64,000 bases of DNA from NCBI RefSeq assembly GCF_009712035.1, contig NZ_VILB01000006.1, positions 1-64,000 of the forward strand. The letters are read 5' to 3'. Below, piece after piece: positions 37,409 through 47,208 of this stretch. The stretch comes from Anabaena sp. UHCC 0187. GTDB lineage: Bacteria > Cyanobacteriota > Cyanobacteriia > Cyanobacteriales > Nostocaceae. Both the position numbers and the translations under genes were made by a program. Within the stretch, counting starts at the first letter, position 1. Each line of letters opens with the position of its first letter. The notes beneath the pieces are model-generated. The model had not been told where the DNA came from. It did not search any database and was given only the letters and a program-made list of their open reading frames with translations.

Positions 37409-38307
37409 ATTTTATAACCTCCAAACAATTGCCTCTGAATTAATGTGAGAATAATAATTACAGATGCTAGTAAAAAGGCAATTGCTGCACCATATCCCAT
37501 TTGTAAATTCCGAAATACAGTTTGATAAATTAGCAAAACTAAAGTCAGAGTTGCGTTATTTGGGCCACCAGTCCCCCCAGAAAATATATAAGATTGATCA
37601 AATAATTGAAAAGTCCCAATTATCCCCATAGCCATGACAAAGAAAGTTACAGGTTGCAATAAAGGCAATGTAATATAAAGAAACTGTTGCCAACTATTCG
37701 CCCCATCAAGTTCTGCGGCTTCATAAAGGGTTTGGGGAATATCCTGTAAAGCCGCTAAATAAATCACCATAAAAAACGGTGCTGTTGACCAAATATTCAT
37801 GATCATAATCCCTTTCAGGGCAACAGATGGATCTCCTAACCAATTATAAATAGGCAATTTTAGCAAAGCCAAAAAATTATTTAATAGTCCATTTGTGTTA
37901 TAAATCCACATAAAAATTAGTGTCAAAACTGCTGAAGATGTAACTGTTGGTAAAAAGTAAAGAATCCGCCACCAATTTTTCCCACGAATACCAGAATTCA
38001 GTGTCACAGCTAAACCTAAGGCCAAAATAGTTTGAGTGGGAACAACAATAGCCACATATTCGGCGGTATTTTTTAAAGCAATTCCCACTCTTTCATCTGT
38101 TAGCAATCGCTGGAAATTACCCCAACCCAAAAAACGGTAATCAATACCTCCCAACATTTGCACTTTGTGTAAGGAAAGAAATACAGCATAGAGAATAGGC
38201 AAAATTACAAATGTGCCTAAAACTAAAATACTGGGAGTTATGAATAAATAACCTGTAAAATTTTCTCTAATCTGCCTATTACAACGATTTTCGGGTAAAT
38301 GAAACAC
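37405..38307 (-). CDS. sugar ABC transporter permease, MalF type
   Basis: 300 residues, six membrane helices (for example FITPSILVLGTFVILPILYA). EAA loop YEAAELDGANSWQQFLYITL. It is the first permease of the unit and overlaps the MalG-type gene by 4 bases (ATGA), so the two are translationally coupled. It would form a heterodimeric channel with MalG-type and take substrate from the 38395-39645 binding protein. An ATPase is not encoded next to it, so a shared MsmX/MalK-type ATPase is likely from elsewhere. Confidence 0.9.
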   Translation of the reverse strand: MFHLPENRCNRQIRENFTGYLFITPSILVLGTFVILPILYAVFLSLHKVQMLGGIDYRFLGWGNFQRLLTDERVGIALKNTAEYVAIVVPTQTILALGLAVTLNSGIRGKNWWRILYFLPTVTSSAVLTLIFMWIYNTNGLLNNFLALLKLPIYNWLGDPSVALKGIMIMNIWSTAPFFMVIYLAALQDIPQTLYEAAELDGANSWQQFLYITLPLLQPVTFFVMAMGIIGTFQLFDQSYIFSGGTGGPNNATLTLVLLIYQTVFRNLQMGYGAAIAFLLASVIIILTLIQRQLFGGYKI

Positions 38308-38318
38308 ATTTTTTTATC

Positions 38319-38366
38319 GGGCTTCGCCCCGCTTCGCTAACACGCAAAGGCGCAGAGGCGCAAAGG
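38319..38366. repeat. interspersed 'cttcgccccgcttcgctaacacgc' repeat
   Basis: Same 29-bp word as 26215-26243, followed by aaaggcgcagaggcgcaaagg. Lies between the permease start and the binding protein gene, so it would be in their shared mRNA. Confidence 0.7.
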
Positions 38367-38394
38367 AAGAAAGGAAGAGGAAAATTAGAGAACG

Positions 38395-39645
38395 CTACAT
38401 ATCTGCCTGAATTTGCTGGTTTGCTGCGGTTTGTGCTTTTAACATTGCCTGTTTTAATGGTTGTTGTCCTAGCAAAACACTAATAAATTGATTATCAAAA
38501 TTGTTGATAATTGCGGCAGGATTCTTACCTATTTGCCAAGGTGTCGCATAATCAACTCCTGCTACTAATGATGATCTCAGAGGATCTTGATCATAACCTA
38601 ACTGCTGTGCCACTGATTTACGGGCTGGTAAGGCAAATCCTGTCCTTGTCCATTTTTTCATCCCTTCTTTACCTGTCAGATAGGAAATTAATTCCCAAGC
38701 TTCAATTTTATGCTGTGCTTGTTTATTCATGACATAAGCAACAGTAAAAACCATTGTTGCTTTTGTATGATTAATTTCAGGTATCTCTGCTGTAGCAAAT
38801 TCTAGTTTGGGGAAGGTTTCTTGGAGATAGGGAATTGCCCAATTCCCCTCAATTACCATTGCTACTTTATTTTGTCCAAACATTTCACTCCCGGAATTTG
38901 TGCCGACATCAGATTTTTGGGCAGAGGAACGATCTTTTTGATATTGTTTAATTACTAATTCTAAACCTTGCAAACCTGGATCATTGGCAAAGGTAGCATA
39001 ACCATTTTTATCAACAATTTCTCCTCCAAAAGCAGTAATCTTGTATGCCTGACGGGCTAATTCGGGAATTTCTCCAAAGCCATATTTATTCAGTTTGCCT
39101 GTTAATTGTTTTGAATAGGTGCGGAGTTGTTCCCAGGTAGTTGGAGGACTGGTTAAACCAATTTGATGAAATGCTTTTTTGTTATAAAATAGGGCTAGGG
39201 TGGAATAGTCTTTAGGCAAACCATAAATATGGTTTTGGTATGTGAAATTTTTGAGTAAATTCGGTTCTATGTCTGGGAGGTCAAATGTGGGCTTAATGTA
39301 TTTATCAAGGGGTTCTAGGACGTTCTGACCCATTAAAAAAGGGGCTTCTAGTGCGTCGAGATAAAAGACATCTGGTGCGGCTTCTCCTACTAAGCGGGTT
39401 TTAATCACATCCATATATTGATCGGTAATCGTTTCATATTTGACTTTGATTTCTGGATGCTGCCTTTCAAAGTCTTGGATTACCTGTTTTAAAAGTGTTT
39501 GTTCTAGGGGATTACCTGTCCAACCACTGAGTTTTATGGTGATGGGTAGAGGTGGTTTTGGTAATAGCAAATTGTGACAACTAATAATAGTAATCGCTAT
39601 GGTTATTACCAATCCTAAAAAGTTAAATAATCTCTTTGTAATCAC
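38395..39645 (-). CDS. sugar ABC transporter substrate-binding lipoprotein
   Basis: 416 residues of the extracellular solute-binding protein family 1 (MalE type). The hydrophobic N-terminus ends in IISC, a lipobox, so the protein is anchored in the periplasm. ITIKLSGWTGNPLEQTLLK and LPKDYSTLALFYNKKAFHQI with a later VIEGNWAIPYLQ are family marks. First gene of the operon SBP-permease-permease. No binding residues can be assigned to a sugar from sequence alone. Confidence 0.9.
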   Translation of the reverse strand: MITKRLFNFLGLVITIAITIISCHNLLLPKPPLPITIKLSGWTGNPLEQTLLKQVIQDFERQHPEIKVKYETITDQYMDVIKTRLVGEAAPDVFYLDALEAPFLMGQNVLEPLDKYIKPTFDLPDIEPNLLKNFTYQNHIYGLPKDYSTLALFYNKKAFHQIGLTSPPTTWEQLRTYSKQLTGKLNKYGFGEIPELARQAYKITAFGGEIVDKNGYATFANDPGLQGLELVIKQYQKDRSSAQKSDVGTNSGSEMFGQNKVAMVIEGNWAIPYLQETFPKLEFATAEIPEINHTKATMVFTVAYVMNKQAQHKIEAWELISYLTGKEGMKKWTRTGFALPARKSVAQQLGYDQDPLRSSLVAGVDYATPWQIGKNPAAIINNFDNQFISVLLGQQPLKQAMLKAQTAANQQIQADM

Positions 39646-39758
39646 AATTTAATTGAGATTAATTCAGAATTGATGTGTTTACTAATTTATTTCAAATTCT
39701 GTGATAGATCATCTCTCTATAGGATGGGTTTAAGTTCTCTATTCCCCTGATCACTAAA

Positions 39759-40583
39759 TCAATTATTTAAAAACTCTCGCACCTTTCCTAAATAAGTTTC
39801 TGGATCTTCTAACATGGGAAAATGTGCCGTATTCGGAATAATATTTAATTCAACTTTATCACTTAAAGCTGCCGCTGTTTTTCCCAATTCAGCCGGAATA
39901 ATAATGTCATATTCCCCAGCAATTAGCAGAGTTGGTATAGTTAATTTCGCAAATTCTCCCGGCATTGTTTCCGCTTGTTCTTTACTAACAGAAGTATAAA
40001 TAGTCCCTAAAGCCGCTTCATAATTGGCATTAACAAAATCTTCCAAAAAAGCCTGACTTTCAGATTTAGGAATCGGACTATGGAGAAATCTGGCCATAAA
40101 CATTTTATCAGCCAAAGGAATTTTACTTAACCACTGGGGACGGAATTTAACTACATAACCACCGAATTTATGAAAAGCAGAAAAAGCCTTTTCATCATAT
40201 TCAAAAATCCCGCTACAAGTTAAAATCCCCTTTTCCACTCTTTCGGGATAGCGGTTGAAAAATAAAGTAGCAATAGAAGCGCCCATAGAATGGGCATTAA
40301 TATAAACACGATCAAGATTTAACTCATTTAATAAAACCGCCAAATCTTCGACATATTCTGTTAATTCATAACTTAAATGAGGTTGACATTGAGAACGGCC
40401 AAAACCACGTAAATCATATAATAAACAATCAAAATTATCTAATAAAGCCTCAGCCGTACTTTGCCAATATCTGGCTGAACCAGCCCAACCATGCAGAAAA
40501 ACCATCACAGGTTTAACAACATCTGATGGTTTTTTCATCCACTCGTAATAATGATCAACACCCCGAACATTTATATAACTCAT
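39759..40583 (-). CDS. alpha/beta-fold hydrolase
   Basis: 274 residues from ATG 40583 (MSYINVRGVDHYYEW). The longer frame to 40640 only translates repeat DNA (MPIANCQLLIVS). Features: FLHGWAGSARYWQ (oxyanion), NAHSMGASIA (Ser nucleophile elbow GHSMG-like, here AHSMG), AGEYDIIIP and PNTAHFPMLED (acid and His). A cytosolic esterase or hydrolase of unknown substrate. It lies downstream of clpX on the same strand, 92 bases away with STRR repeats between. Confidence 0.83.
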   Translation of the reverse strand: MSYINVRGVDHYYEWMKKPSDVVKPVMVFLHGWAGSARYWQSTAEALLDNFDCLLYDLRGFGRSQCQPHLSYELTEYVEDLAVLLNELNLDRVYINAHSMGASIATLFFNRYPERVEKGILTCSGIFEYDEKAFSAFHKFGGYVVKFRPQWLSKIPLADKMFMARFLHSPIPKSESQAFLEDFVNANYEAALGTIYTSVSKEQAETMPGEFAKLTIPTLLIAGEYDIIIPAELGKTAAALSDKVELNIIPNTAHFPMLEDPETYLGKVREFLNN

Positions 40584-40602
40584 TGTCACAATTAAAAATT
40601 CA

Positions 40603-40673
40603 AAACTAACAATTAACAATTGACAATTGGCAATTGGCAATTAACAACTGACAACTGACAATTGACAACTGAC
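40603..40673. repeat. STRR-like array (acaattg/acaactg words)
   Basis: aacaattgacaattggcaattggcaattaacaactgacaactgacaattgacaactgac. Heptamer-like units, in the gap between clpX and the hydrolase, reaching the clpX stop. Confidence 0.7.
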
Positions 40674-40675
40674 TT

Positions 40676-42019
40676 TTAAGCCGACTCTGGTTTAGGTAAA
40701 GAAGAAGGATGTACTATCAATTCAGCAGTGGAACGTTTTTCCACCATTTCCTTAGTGATAGTACAGCGAGCTACATCCTTACGAGAAGGTAACTCATACA
40801 TCACATCAAGCATTAATTCTTCCACAATACCGCGTAAAGCCCGCGCCCCAGTTTTCCGGCGATAAGCCTCTTGAGCGATCGCTTTCAAAGCATCTGGTTT
40901 AAAATCTAACTGGACATTATCCATATTCAGCAGTTTTTGGTACTGTTTCACCAAAGCGCTGCGTGGTTCAGTCAGAATTGCCATCAGTGCTTCCTCATCC
41001 AAAGGATCAACCACAGCCACCATGGGAATCCGGCCAATAAACTCAGGAATCATGCCAAATTTCACCAAATCATCAGGTTGCAGATGACGTAATGTATCAG
41101 CAGCGCGTTTTTCCTTAGTTTGCACATCTCCTGGTTGGACAAAGCCAATTGACTTTTTACCAACTCTCTGATCTACAACCTTTTCCAACCCGACGAAAGC
41201 ACCACCACAGACAAACAAAATATTGCTCGTATCAATTTGGATACAATCTTGATATGGGTGCTTACGTCCGCCTTGGGGTGGAACATTAGCAACAGTCCCC
41301 TCCAACATTTTCAGCAAAGCTTGCTGTACCCCTTCCCCAGAAACATCTCTGGTAATTGAGGGATTTTCACTCTTGCGGGCGATTTTATCAATTTCATCAA
41401 TGTAGATAATGCCCCGTTGAGCCTCTTCCACATCCAAATCAGCCACTTGCAACAGTCGCAACAAGATATTTTCCACATCTTCCCCCACATACCCCGCTTC
41501 TGTTAGGGTTGTCGCATCAGCCACAGCAAAGGGGACATCGAGAATTTTGGCGAGAGTTTGTGCTAATAGCGTTTTACCGCAACCAGTGGGTCCAATAAGT
41601 AAAATATTAGACTTTTGTAGTTCTATAGCATCATCCGCCCCTGCTTTGTCACTACCTTTAGACTGAAGAATAGCCAGTCGTTTGTAGTGATTGTAAACAG
41701 CTACAGATAGCACCTTTTTGGCTTCATCTTGGCCAATAACGTGTTCGTCCAAATAATTTTTAATCTCTCTCGGTTTCGGGATTTGATTAAACGAGAGATT
41801 AGACGAACGAGTGCGCCGTTTTTCAGGTGTTTCTGACTTTTGAGCCGGTGGAGATGCGGCTGCTGTATTGGTATCCAGCAATTCCTCGTCGAGGATTTCA
41901 TTACACAAGTCAACGCATTCATCGCAGATGTAGACTCCCGGACCCGCGATTAATTTACGCACCTGCTCTTGAGACTTGCCACAAAATGAACATTTTAAAT
42001 GGGAGTCGTACTTAGACAT
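40676..42019 (-). CDS. clpX: ATP-dependent Clp protease ATP-binding subunit ClpX
   Basis: 447 residues. The N-terminal zinc-binding domain is [20 protein letters not shown] with CDECVDLC; then AAA+ motifs GPTGCGKT (Walker A), [10 protein letters not shown] (Walker B) and the [11 protein letters not shown] sensor-2 region. Pore-loop and IGF-like contacts suit a ClpP partner. It unfolds tagged substrates and feeds them to ClpP. Third gene of tig-clpP-clpX, 30 bases after clpP. Confidence 0.96.
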   Translation of the reverse strand: MSKYDSHLKCSFCGKSQEQVRKLIAGPGVYICDECVDLCNEILDEELLDTNTAAASPPAQKSETPEKRRTRSSNLSFNQIPKPREIKNYLDEHVIGQDEAKKVLSVAVYNHYKRLAILQSKGSDKAGADDAIELQKSNILLIGPTGCGKTLLAQTLAKILDVPFAVADATTLTEAGYVGEDVENILLRLLQVADLDVEEAQRGIIYIDEIDKIARKSENPSITRDVSGEGVQQALLKMLEGTVANVPPQGGRKHPYQDCIQIDTSNILFVCGGAFVGLEKVVDQRVGKKSIGFVQPGDVQTKEKRAADTLRHLQPDDLVKFGMIPEFIGRIPMVAVVDPLDEEALMAILTEPRSALVKQYQKLLNMDNVQLDFKPDALKAIAQEAYRRKTGARALRGIVEELMLDVMYELPSRKDVARCTITKEMVEKRSTAELIVHPSSLPKPESA

Positions 42020-42049
42020 ATCAGCCTCTTATTTCAGAATGACGACGAT

Positions 42050-42754
42050 TTACCCTGCTGTGGGAAGATTTTGTCTAGAAATGACCTGATCGATCAAACC
42101 ATAATTCTTCGCCTCTTCTGCTGACATGAAAAAGTCGCGCTCGGTATCAGCTTCAATTCTCTCCAAGGGTTGACCAGTATGCTTGGCCATTAATTGATTT
42201 AACTCACCCTTAATATAAAGAATTTCTCGCGCTTGAATTTCAATGTCAATGGCCTGTCCTTGAGCGCCACCCAGGGGTTGGTGAATCATAATCCGGGAGT
42301 CAGGTAAAGACATCCGCTTTCCAGCAGTTCCAGATGTTAACAAAAAAGCCCCCATGCTCGCGGCTAGTCCAAAACAGATAGTTACAACATCGGGACGTAT
42401 TTGTTGAATTGTATCATAGATTGCCATACCTGCGTAGACAGAGCCACCAGGAGAATTAATGTACAATTGAATATCCTTTTCCGCGTCTTCAGAATCGAGG
42501 AAAAGTAATTGGGCAACAATAGAATTAGCTACAACATCATCTATGGGCGTTCCTAAAAAAATAATCCGCTCGCGCAGTAAGCGGGAGTAGATATCAAACG
42601 CCCTTTCTCCCATCCCAGACTGTTCTACTACCATCGGCACAATATTACTAGAGCTGCTGGAACTGCCACTAATACCGATAGGACTCAAGCTGTTGATAGG
42701 GTAATTTCCCGACTGCGATACAAGCATACTAGAATATTTAACAATAAATGGCAT
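42050..42754 (-). CDS. clpP: ATP-dependent Clp protease proteolytic subunit ClpP
   Basis: 234 residues. The catalytic triad is present: Ser in [10 protein letters not shown], His in [12 protein letters not shown] and Asp in the GLIDQVI region or the preceding DTERDFFMS loop. ClpP forms the tetradecameric serine protease that pairs with ClpX or ClpC. The first about 40 residues are Ser/Gly-rich and not conserved; a start at [16 protein letters not shown] (about residue 41) is common in relatives. Position between tig and clpX matches the usual cyanobacterial operon. Confidence 0.95.
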   Translation of the reverse strand: MPFIVKYSSMLVSQSGNYPINSLSPIGISGSSSSSSNIVPMVVEQSGMGERAFDIYSRLLRERIIFLGTPIDDVVANSIVAQLLFLDSEDAEKDIQLYINSPGGSVYAGMAIYDTIQQIRPDVVTICFGLAASMGAFLLTSGTAGKRMSLPDSRIMIHQPLGGAQGQAIDIEIQAREILYIKGELNQLMAKHTGQPLERIEADTERDFFMSAEEAKNYGLIDQVISRQNLPTAG

Positions 42755-42796
42755 GAAATTGTGAACTGTTAACCATTATGCCTTATGTAGAAGAAT

Positions 42797-42960
<164 letters not shown>

Positions 42961-44370
42961 TTACTCAGGATTACTGGTTTCTTCTTCCTGAACTGCTTCA
43001 GTGCTTTGAGCTTCTGAATCTGTTTCTTCTGTAGGACTTAAAGAACCTTCGGCTACTAGTTCCACAGACGAACGTTCTAATAACCAATCAACGATCTTTT
43101 TGGTTAAAAGTTCTTCTTGAACAACTCCACGCAGTCTATTTTCATCCAAATCTTGATCAGCGTACTCGGTCATCAATTCTGTGACTCTAGCTTGCACTTC
43201 TTCGGCTGCTACTTCAATAGATTCGCGCTTGCCAATTTCTTGTAAGGATAGAGAACGTTTGAGACGATCTATAGCTTCAGGTTTGGATCTATCCCGCAAT
43301 TGGGGAATAATTTCCTGGGTAAATAGCTTTTTCACATCTATTCCCTGCTCAGACAACTTCATTGCTGTTTGTGACAGCATGGCATCAACTTCTTGGTCAA
43401 TGAATGTTGTTGGTAAATCTATTTCGACATGATTCAGCAGTTCTGTTAATAAGGCTTCTTGCTGATTATTTTTGGTTTTATCTGCGGCTTCTTTTTCATA
43501 CCGCTCTACCAATGATGCCCGCAATTGCTCTAATGTCTCAAAGTCACTGACTTCTTGGGCAAAGTCGTCATCCAACTCTGGCAATTCTTTAACTTTAATT
43601 TCTTTAAGCGTGATGGTAAACAGAGCCGCTTTACCAGATAATTCTTCGTTACCGTAAGGATCTGGGAACTGAGCAGATACTTCTTTAGTTTCTCCAGGAT
43701 TCATACCCACTATCCCCAAAACAAAACCGGGAATAAACTTATCTTCTTGTAACTCAACTTGAAAATCAGTTCCTTCTCCACCGGGGATTGGTTTGGGTTC
43801 ACTGTCAGGATCATCACCTTCAGTTTTAGCAATTACACCCTTAAAGTCAATAACTGCCATATCACCGATTTGGGCAGCCCGTCCTTCCACAGGAACTAAA
43901 GTTCCTAACTTTTCTCTTTGTTGTTCAATAACTGTATCTACCTGGGTGGGATCATATTTAATTTCCTCCGCTTTGGCTTCTAAACCGGTATATTGGTTCA
44001 ATTTGATTTCTGGGACTACATCCACAGCCGCAGCAATAATCAGGGGTTGTCCTGGTTCATAACTGTTAATCAAATCATCAAAAGAAGAGCGTAATTGGGG
44101 CTGACCAATGGCGGTAATCGCTTCCTGTTTAATTGCTTGCTCAATGCCTTCTTGAATAATTTCTTCCAGGGCGGTTGCCTTGACGCGAGTAGTTCCGAGC
44201 CGTTGTACTAATATTTGCCGGGGTACTTTGCCTTTGCGAAACCCAGGAATATTTACGGTTTTAGTTAAATTTCTAATGACTTGCTCGTATTTTTGTTTGG
44301 TAATTTCCGGTGCAATTTCTATTTCCAAACCAATTTGACTGGCGGGAAGTTTTTCCTGGGTAACTTTCAT
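42961..44370 (-). CDS. tig: trigger factor (ribosome-associated chaperone and PPIase)
   Basis: 469 residues. N-terminal ribosome-binding domain with the GFRKGKVP signature ([20 protein letters not shown]). Central FKBP-type peptidyl-prolyl isomerase domain ([32 protein letters not shown]). The C-terminal helical arms end in an acidic tail with Glu and Thr residues. It binds nascent chains at the tunnel exit. First gene of tig-clpP-clpX; its leader lies in the 600-bp gap facing asd. Confidence 0.94.
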   Translation of the reverse strand: MKVTQEKLPASQIGLEIEIAPEITKQKYEQVIRNLTKTVNIPGFRKGKVPRQILVQRLGTTRVKATALEEIIQEGIEQAIKQEAITAIGQPQLRSSFDDLINSYEPGQPLIIAAAVDVVPEIKLNQYTGLEAKAEEIKYDPTQVDTVIEQQREKLGTLVPVEGRAAQIGDMAVIDFKGVIAKTEGDDPDSEPKPIPGGEGTDFQVELQEDKFIPGFVLGIVGMNPGETKEVSAQFPDPYGNEELSGKAALFTITLKEIKVKELPELDDDFAQEVSDFETLEQLRASLVERYEKEAADKTKNNQQEALLTELLNHVEIDLPTTFIDQEVDAMLSQTAMKLSEQGIDVKKLFTQEIIPQLRDRSKPEAIDRLKRSLSLQEIGKRESIEVAAEEVQARVTELMTEYADQDLDENRLRGVVQEELLTKKIVDWLLERSSVELVAEGSLSPTEETDSEAQSTEAVQEEETSNPE

Positions 44371-44971
44371 GCTTTATTTCTATTTTTCTGGTATTTTGAT
44401 CTATAAATACTAGACAAGTCTAGACATTTACTTCTTACTTCAACGGGAGTATGGGAGCAGTTATCCCGACCTAAGCTTACACGCTGTCTTCGAGACGTGA
44501 TTATATACTGATTAGGTATCATTCAGACAAAAATGCGTATGAATGTCCTTTGGCAGATATCCAGTATACTCCCAAAACTAAGCGACCGAACACTTTATGG
44601 TATTCTTCTATAGTAGCCTTAGCTCCGGTAACATAACCTGACAGGCAAGGCTTCTTGAAAATACCTAAATGTTAATCGCTCTTCGTTTTCTTTTTTTGCA
44701 GTTTGCTGTATAATAGGATATTATACGATAGTGGATTATTATATTTGATTGCTATAACTTAAATTGCTGTAGACTACGATATCAGTTAATTTTGCCATAT
44801 AAACAACAAAGTCTCAAATTCCTCAATAGCCATCAAAAACTGAGATATAATCACAAAAATATGCAAATTTCACTATTTAAAATCTGCTGTTGAGAGGAAC
44901 AACAGAAACATTTGATTTTTTAAGTTGTCCGGAAAAAAAGTGCTAATTACCTCTTAAAGGAGGAGTCGAGT
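44371..44971. other. 601-bp divergent region between tig and asd
   Basis: No gene is supported. The region is AT-rich and holds both promoters. Just upstream of tig a small hairpin gtct-tcg-agac sits within cacg..cgtg (44479-44499). TATAAT-like words (tataat at 44710-44715, and others) could serve asd. I see no clear operator or riboswitch. Confidence 0.5.
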
Positions 44972-46003
44972 TTGTCTAAGTCCTATCGTGTAGCTATTTT
45001 GGGTGCAACTGGTGCTGTAGGTACGGAGTTGCTGGAATTATTAGAAAGTCGAAATTTTCCCCTTGCTGATTTAAAATTATTGGCATCAGAACGCAGTGCG
45101 GGAAAAACACTCAGATTCAAAGGGGAGGATATCCCGGTTGAAGCAGTCAGCGATCGCAGTTTGGAAAACCTAGATATAGTCTTAGCTAGTGCTGGGGGTA
45201 GCATTTCCAAAACTTGGGCTGGCATAGCTGTGGAAAAAGGAGCAGTGGTAATTGATAATTCCAGTGCCTTCCGCATGAACCCGGAAGTACCCTTGGTAGT
45301 CCCAGAGGTAAATCCCCAAGCCGCATTTACTCACAAAGGGATTATCGCTAATCCTAACTGTACAACAATTCTCATGTCCTTGGCAGTGTGGCCATTGCAT
45401 CAAGTTAAACCAGTTAAAAGGATTGTAGCCTCAACCTATCAATCTGCTAGTGGTGCCGGTGCTATGGCAATGGAGGAAGTAAAAATCCAAAGTGACGCTA
45501 TACTACAAGGAAAGCAACCAGTAGCGGAGGTTTTACCTTACCCATTGGCATTTAATCTATTTACCCATAATTCCCCCATGACAGCTTGGGGATATTGTGA
45601 GGAAGAAATGAAAATGGTGAACGAAACCCGCAAAATCTTTGGTAGTCAAGAAATCAGAATTACAGCCACTTGTGTACGGGTTCCCGTCCTCCGCGCCCAT
45701 TCTGAAGCTATTAATCTAGAGTTTGCAACTCCTTTTAATCCAGATGAGGCTAGAGAAATCTTAAGAAAATCACCTGGTGTTAAATTAATAGAAGATTGGC
45801 AGGCTAATTATTTTCCTATGCCCATAGATGCCAGTGGTAAAGATGAAGTTTTAGTCGGCAGAATTCGCCAGGATATTTCCCATGCTTGCGGTTTAGAATT
45901 GTGGCTATGCGGTGACCAAATCCGTAAAGGTGCAGCCTTAAATGCAGTGCAGATTGCTGAATTATTAGTAGAAAAAAATCTACTAAAATCAACTACAGCA
46001 TAA
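44972..46003 (+). CDS. asd: aspartate-semialdehyde dehydrogenase
   Basis: 343 residues; reduces beta-aspartyl phosphate with NADPH to aspartate semialdehyde for lysine, threonine and methionine. N-terminal NADP fold VAILGATGAVGTELLELLES; active-site Cys in IIANPNCTTILM; VASTYQSASGAGAMAMEE and the catalytic His in PVLRAHSEAI. The start is a TTG with a strong ribosome-binding site aaaggaggag 9 bases upstream. It leads the asd-dapA pair. Confidence 0.95.
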   Translation: MSKSYRVAILGATGAVGTELLELLESRNFPLADLKLLASERSAGKTLRFKGEDIPVEAVSDRSLENLDIVLASAGGSISKTWAGIAVEKGAVVIDNSSAFRMNPEVPLVVPEVNPQAAFTHKGIIANPNCTTILMSLAVWPLHQVKPVKRIVASTYQSASGAGAMAMEEVKIQSDAILQGKQPVAEVLPYPLAFNLFTHNSPMTAWGYCEEEMKMVNETRKIFGSQEIRITATCVRVPVLRAHSEAINLEFATPFNPDEAREILRKSPGVKLIEDWQANYFPMPIDASGKDEVLVGRIRQDISHACGLELWLCGDQIRKGAALNAVQIAELLVEKNLLKSTTA

Positions 46004-46085
46004 GTTTAAATTTAGTTATTTATCATGAGAGATTAGTAGTCAATAACTGACAACCAACAACTGAAAAATTAGGAGAGAAAAGAGT

Positions 46086-46970
46086 GTGGGAGATTTTGGT
46101 ACGATAATAACAGCTATGATTACGCCGTTTCAAGCAGACGGTAGTATTAATTATGATTTAGTTGCCAAACTAGCTGATCATCTAGTTAACAACGGTACAG
46201 ATACATTGGTCGTATGTGGAACAACAGGAGAATCCCCGACACTGACTTGGGATGAAGAATACCAACTCTTTGTTGAGGTATTGCAAGCTGTATCCGGGAA
46301 AGCTAAAGTAATTGCTGGGTGTGGTTCTAATGACACCAAAGAAGCGATCGCCGCCACCCAAAAAGCGGCTAAGATAGGAGTACATGGTTCTTTACAAGTA
46401 GTTCCCTATTACAATAAACCGCCGCAAGCTGGCTTGTATAAACATTTTCAGGCAATAGCACAATCCTGCCCCGACCTGCCGATGATGTTATATAATATCC
46501 CTGGACGGACAGGTCAAAACCTCATTCCAGAAACTGTGGTACAGTTAGCGGAAATTGATAACATTGTTGCTATCAAAGAAGCCAGTGGTAACTTAGATCA
46601 AGTCAGTGAAATCCGTCGCTTGACACCAAAAGAATTTGGGATTTATGCTGGAGATGATTCTTTAACCTTACCCATGTTAGCCATAGGTGCTGAAGGTGTG
46701 GTAAGTGTGGCTTCTCATTTAGTAGGTAATCAACTCCAACAGATGATTCAAGCATGGAAAGTAGGAAAAACTCAAATTGCTACCGACATTCATCTACAAC
46801 TGTTCCCATTGTTTAAAGCTTTATTTTTAACTACAAATCCCATTCCTGTCAAAGAAGCGCTAAAACTGCAAGGTTGGGAAGTAGGTTCAACTCGTTCACC
46901 TCTATGTGAAGCTGATCCGGATGTATCTAAACAGTTAGCATCTGTGATGCAAAAGCTGAATTTAATCTAA
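46086..46970 (+). CDS. dapA: 4-hydroxy-tetrahydrodipicolinate synthase
   Basis: 294 residues; condenses pyruvate and aspartate semialdehyde, the first lysine-specific step. TIM-barrel aldolase with YNIPGRTG (catalytic Tyr) and [13 protein letters not shown] (Schiff-base Lys). [10 protein letters not shown] and [10 protein letters not shown] are also typical. It starts with GTG 46086 behind aggagagaaa. It uses the product of Asd, encoded 82 bases upstream, so the pair is likely one transcript. Confidence 0.95.
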   Translation: MGDFGTIITAMITPFQADGSINYDLVAKLADHLVNNGTDTLVVCGTTGESPTLTWDEEYQLFVEVLQAVSGKAKVIAGCGSNDTKEAIAATQKAAKIGVHGSLQVVPYYNKPPQAGLYKHFQAIAQSCPDLPMMLYNIPGRTGQNLIPETVVQLAEIDNIVAIKEASGNLDQVSEIRRLTPKEFGIYAGDDSLTLPMLAIGAEGVVSVASHLVGNQLQQMIQAWKVGKTQIATDIHLQLFPLFKALFLTTNPIPVKEALKLQGWEVGSTRSPLCEADPDVSKQLASVMQKLNLI

Positions 46971-47208
46971 GCAACAATAGGTGAGCGACTTATAAATAAT
47001 GTGTAAAAATTGTTACCTAATTGCAATTTAAACACCTGTACTACAACTGAACAATATAAAAATCATTCAGTTTTAAGTCAGTTTTCCGTAAACGAAATTG
47101 AATAGGACTCTTATAAAAGCTGAATTTAAACAGAAATTTGGTGTTTTCTTTCATACAAGAAACCGAACTATCAACTGATTCACAACAAACAACAATCTCC
47201 AGGACAAA

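Noticed and set aside
44600-44700. Possible structured RNA in the tig-asd gap (gcctt...aaggc segments)
   Set aside because: Only short weak pairings can be drawn and no known RNA motif (6S, tmRNA, RNase P, Yfr1) fits.
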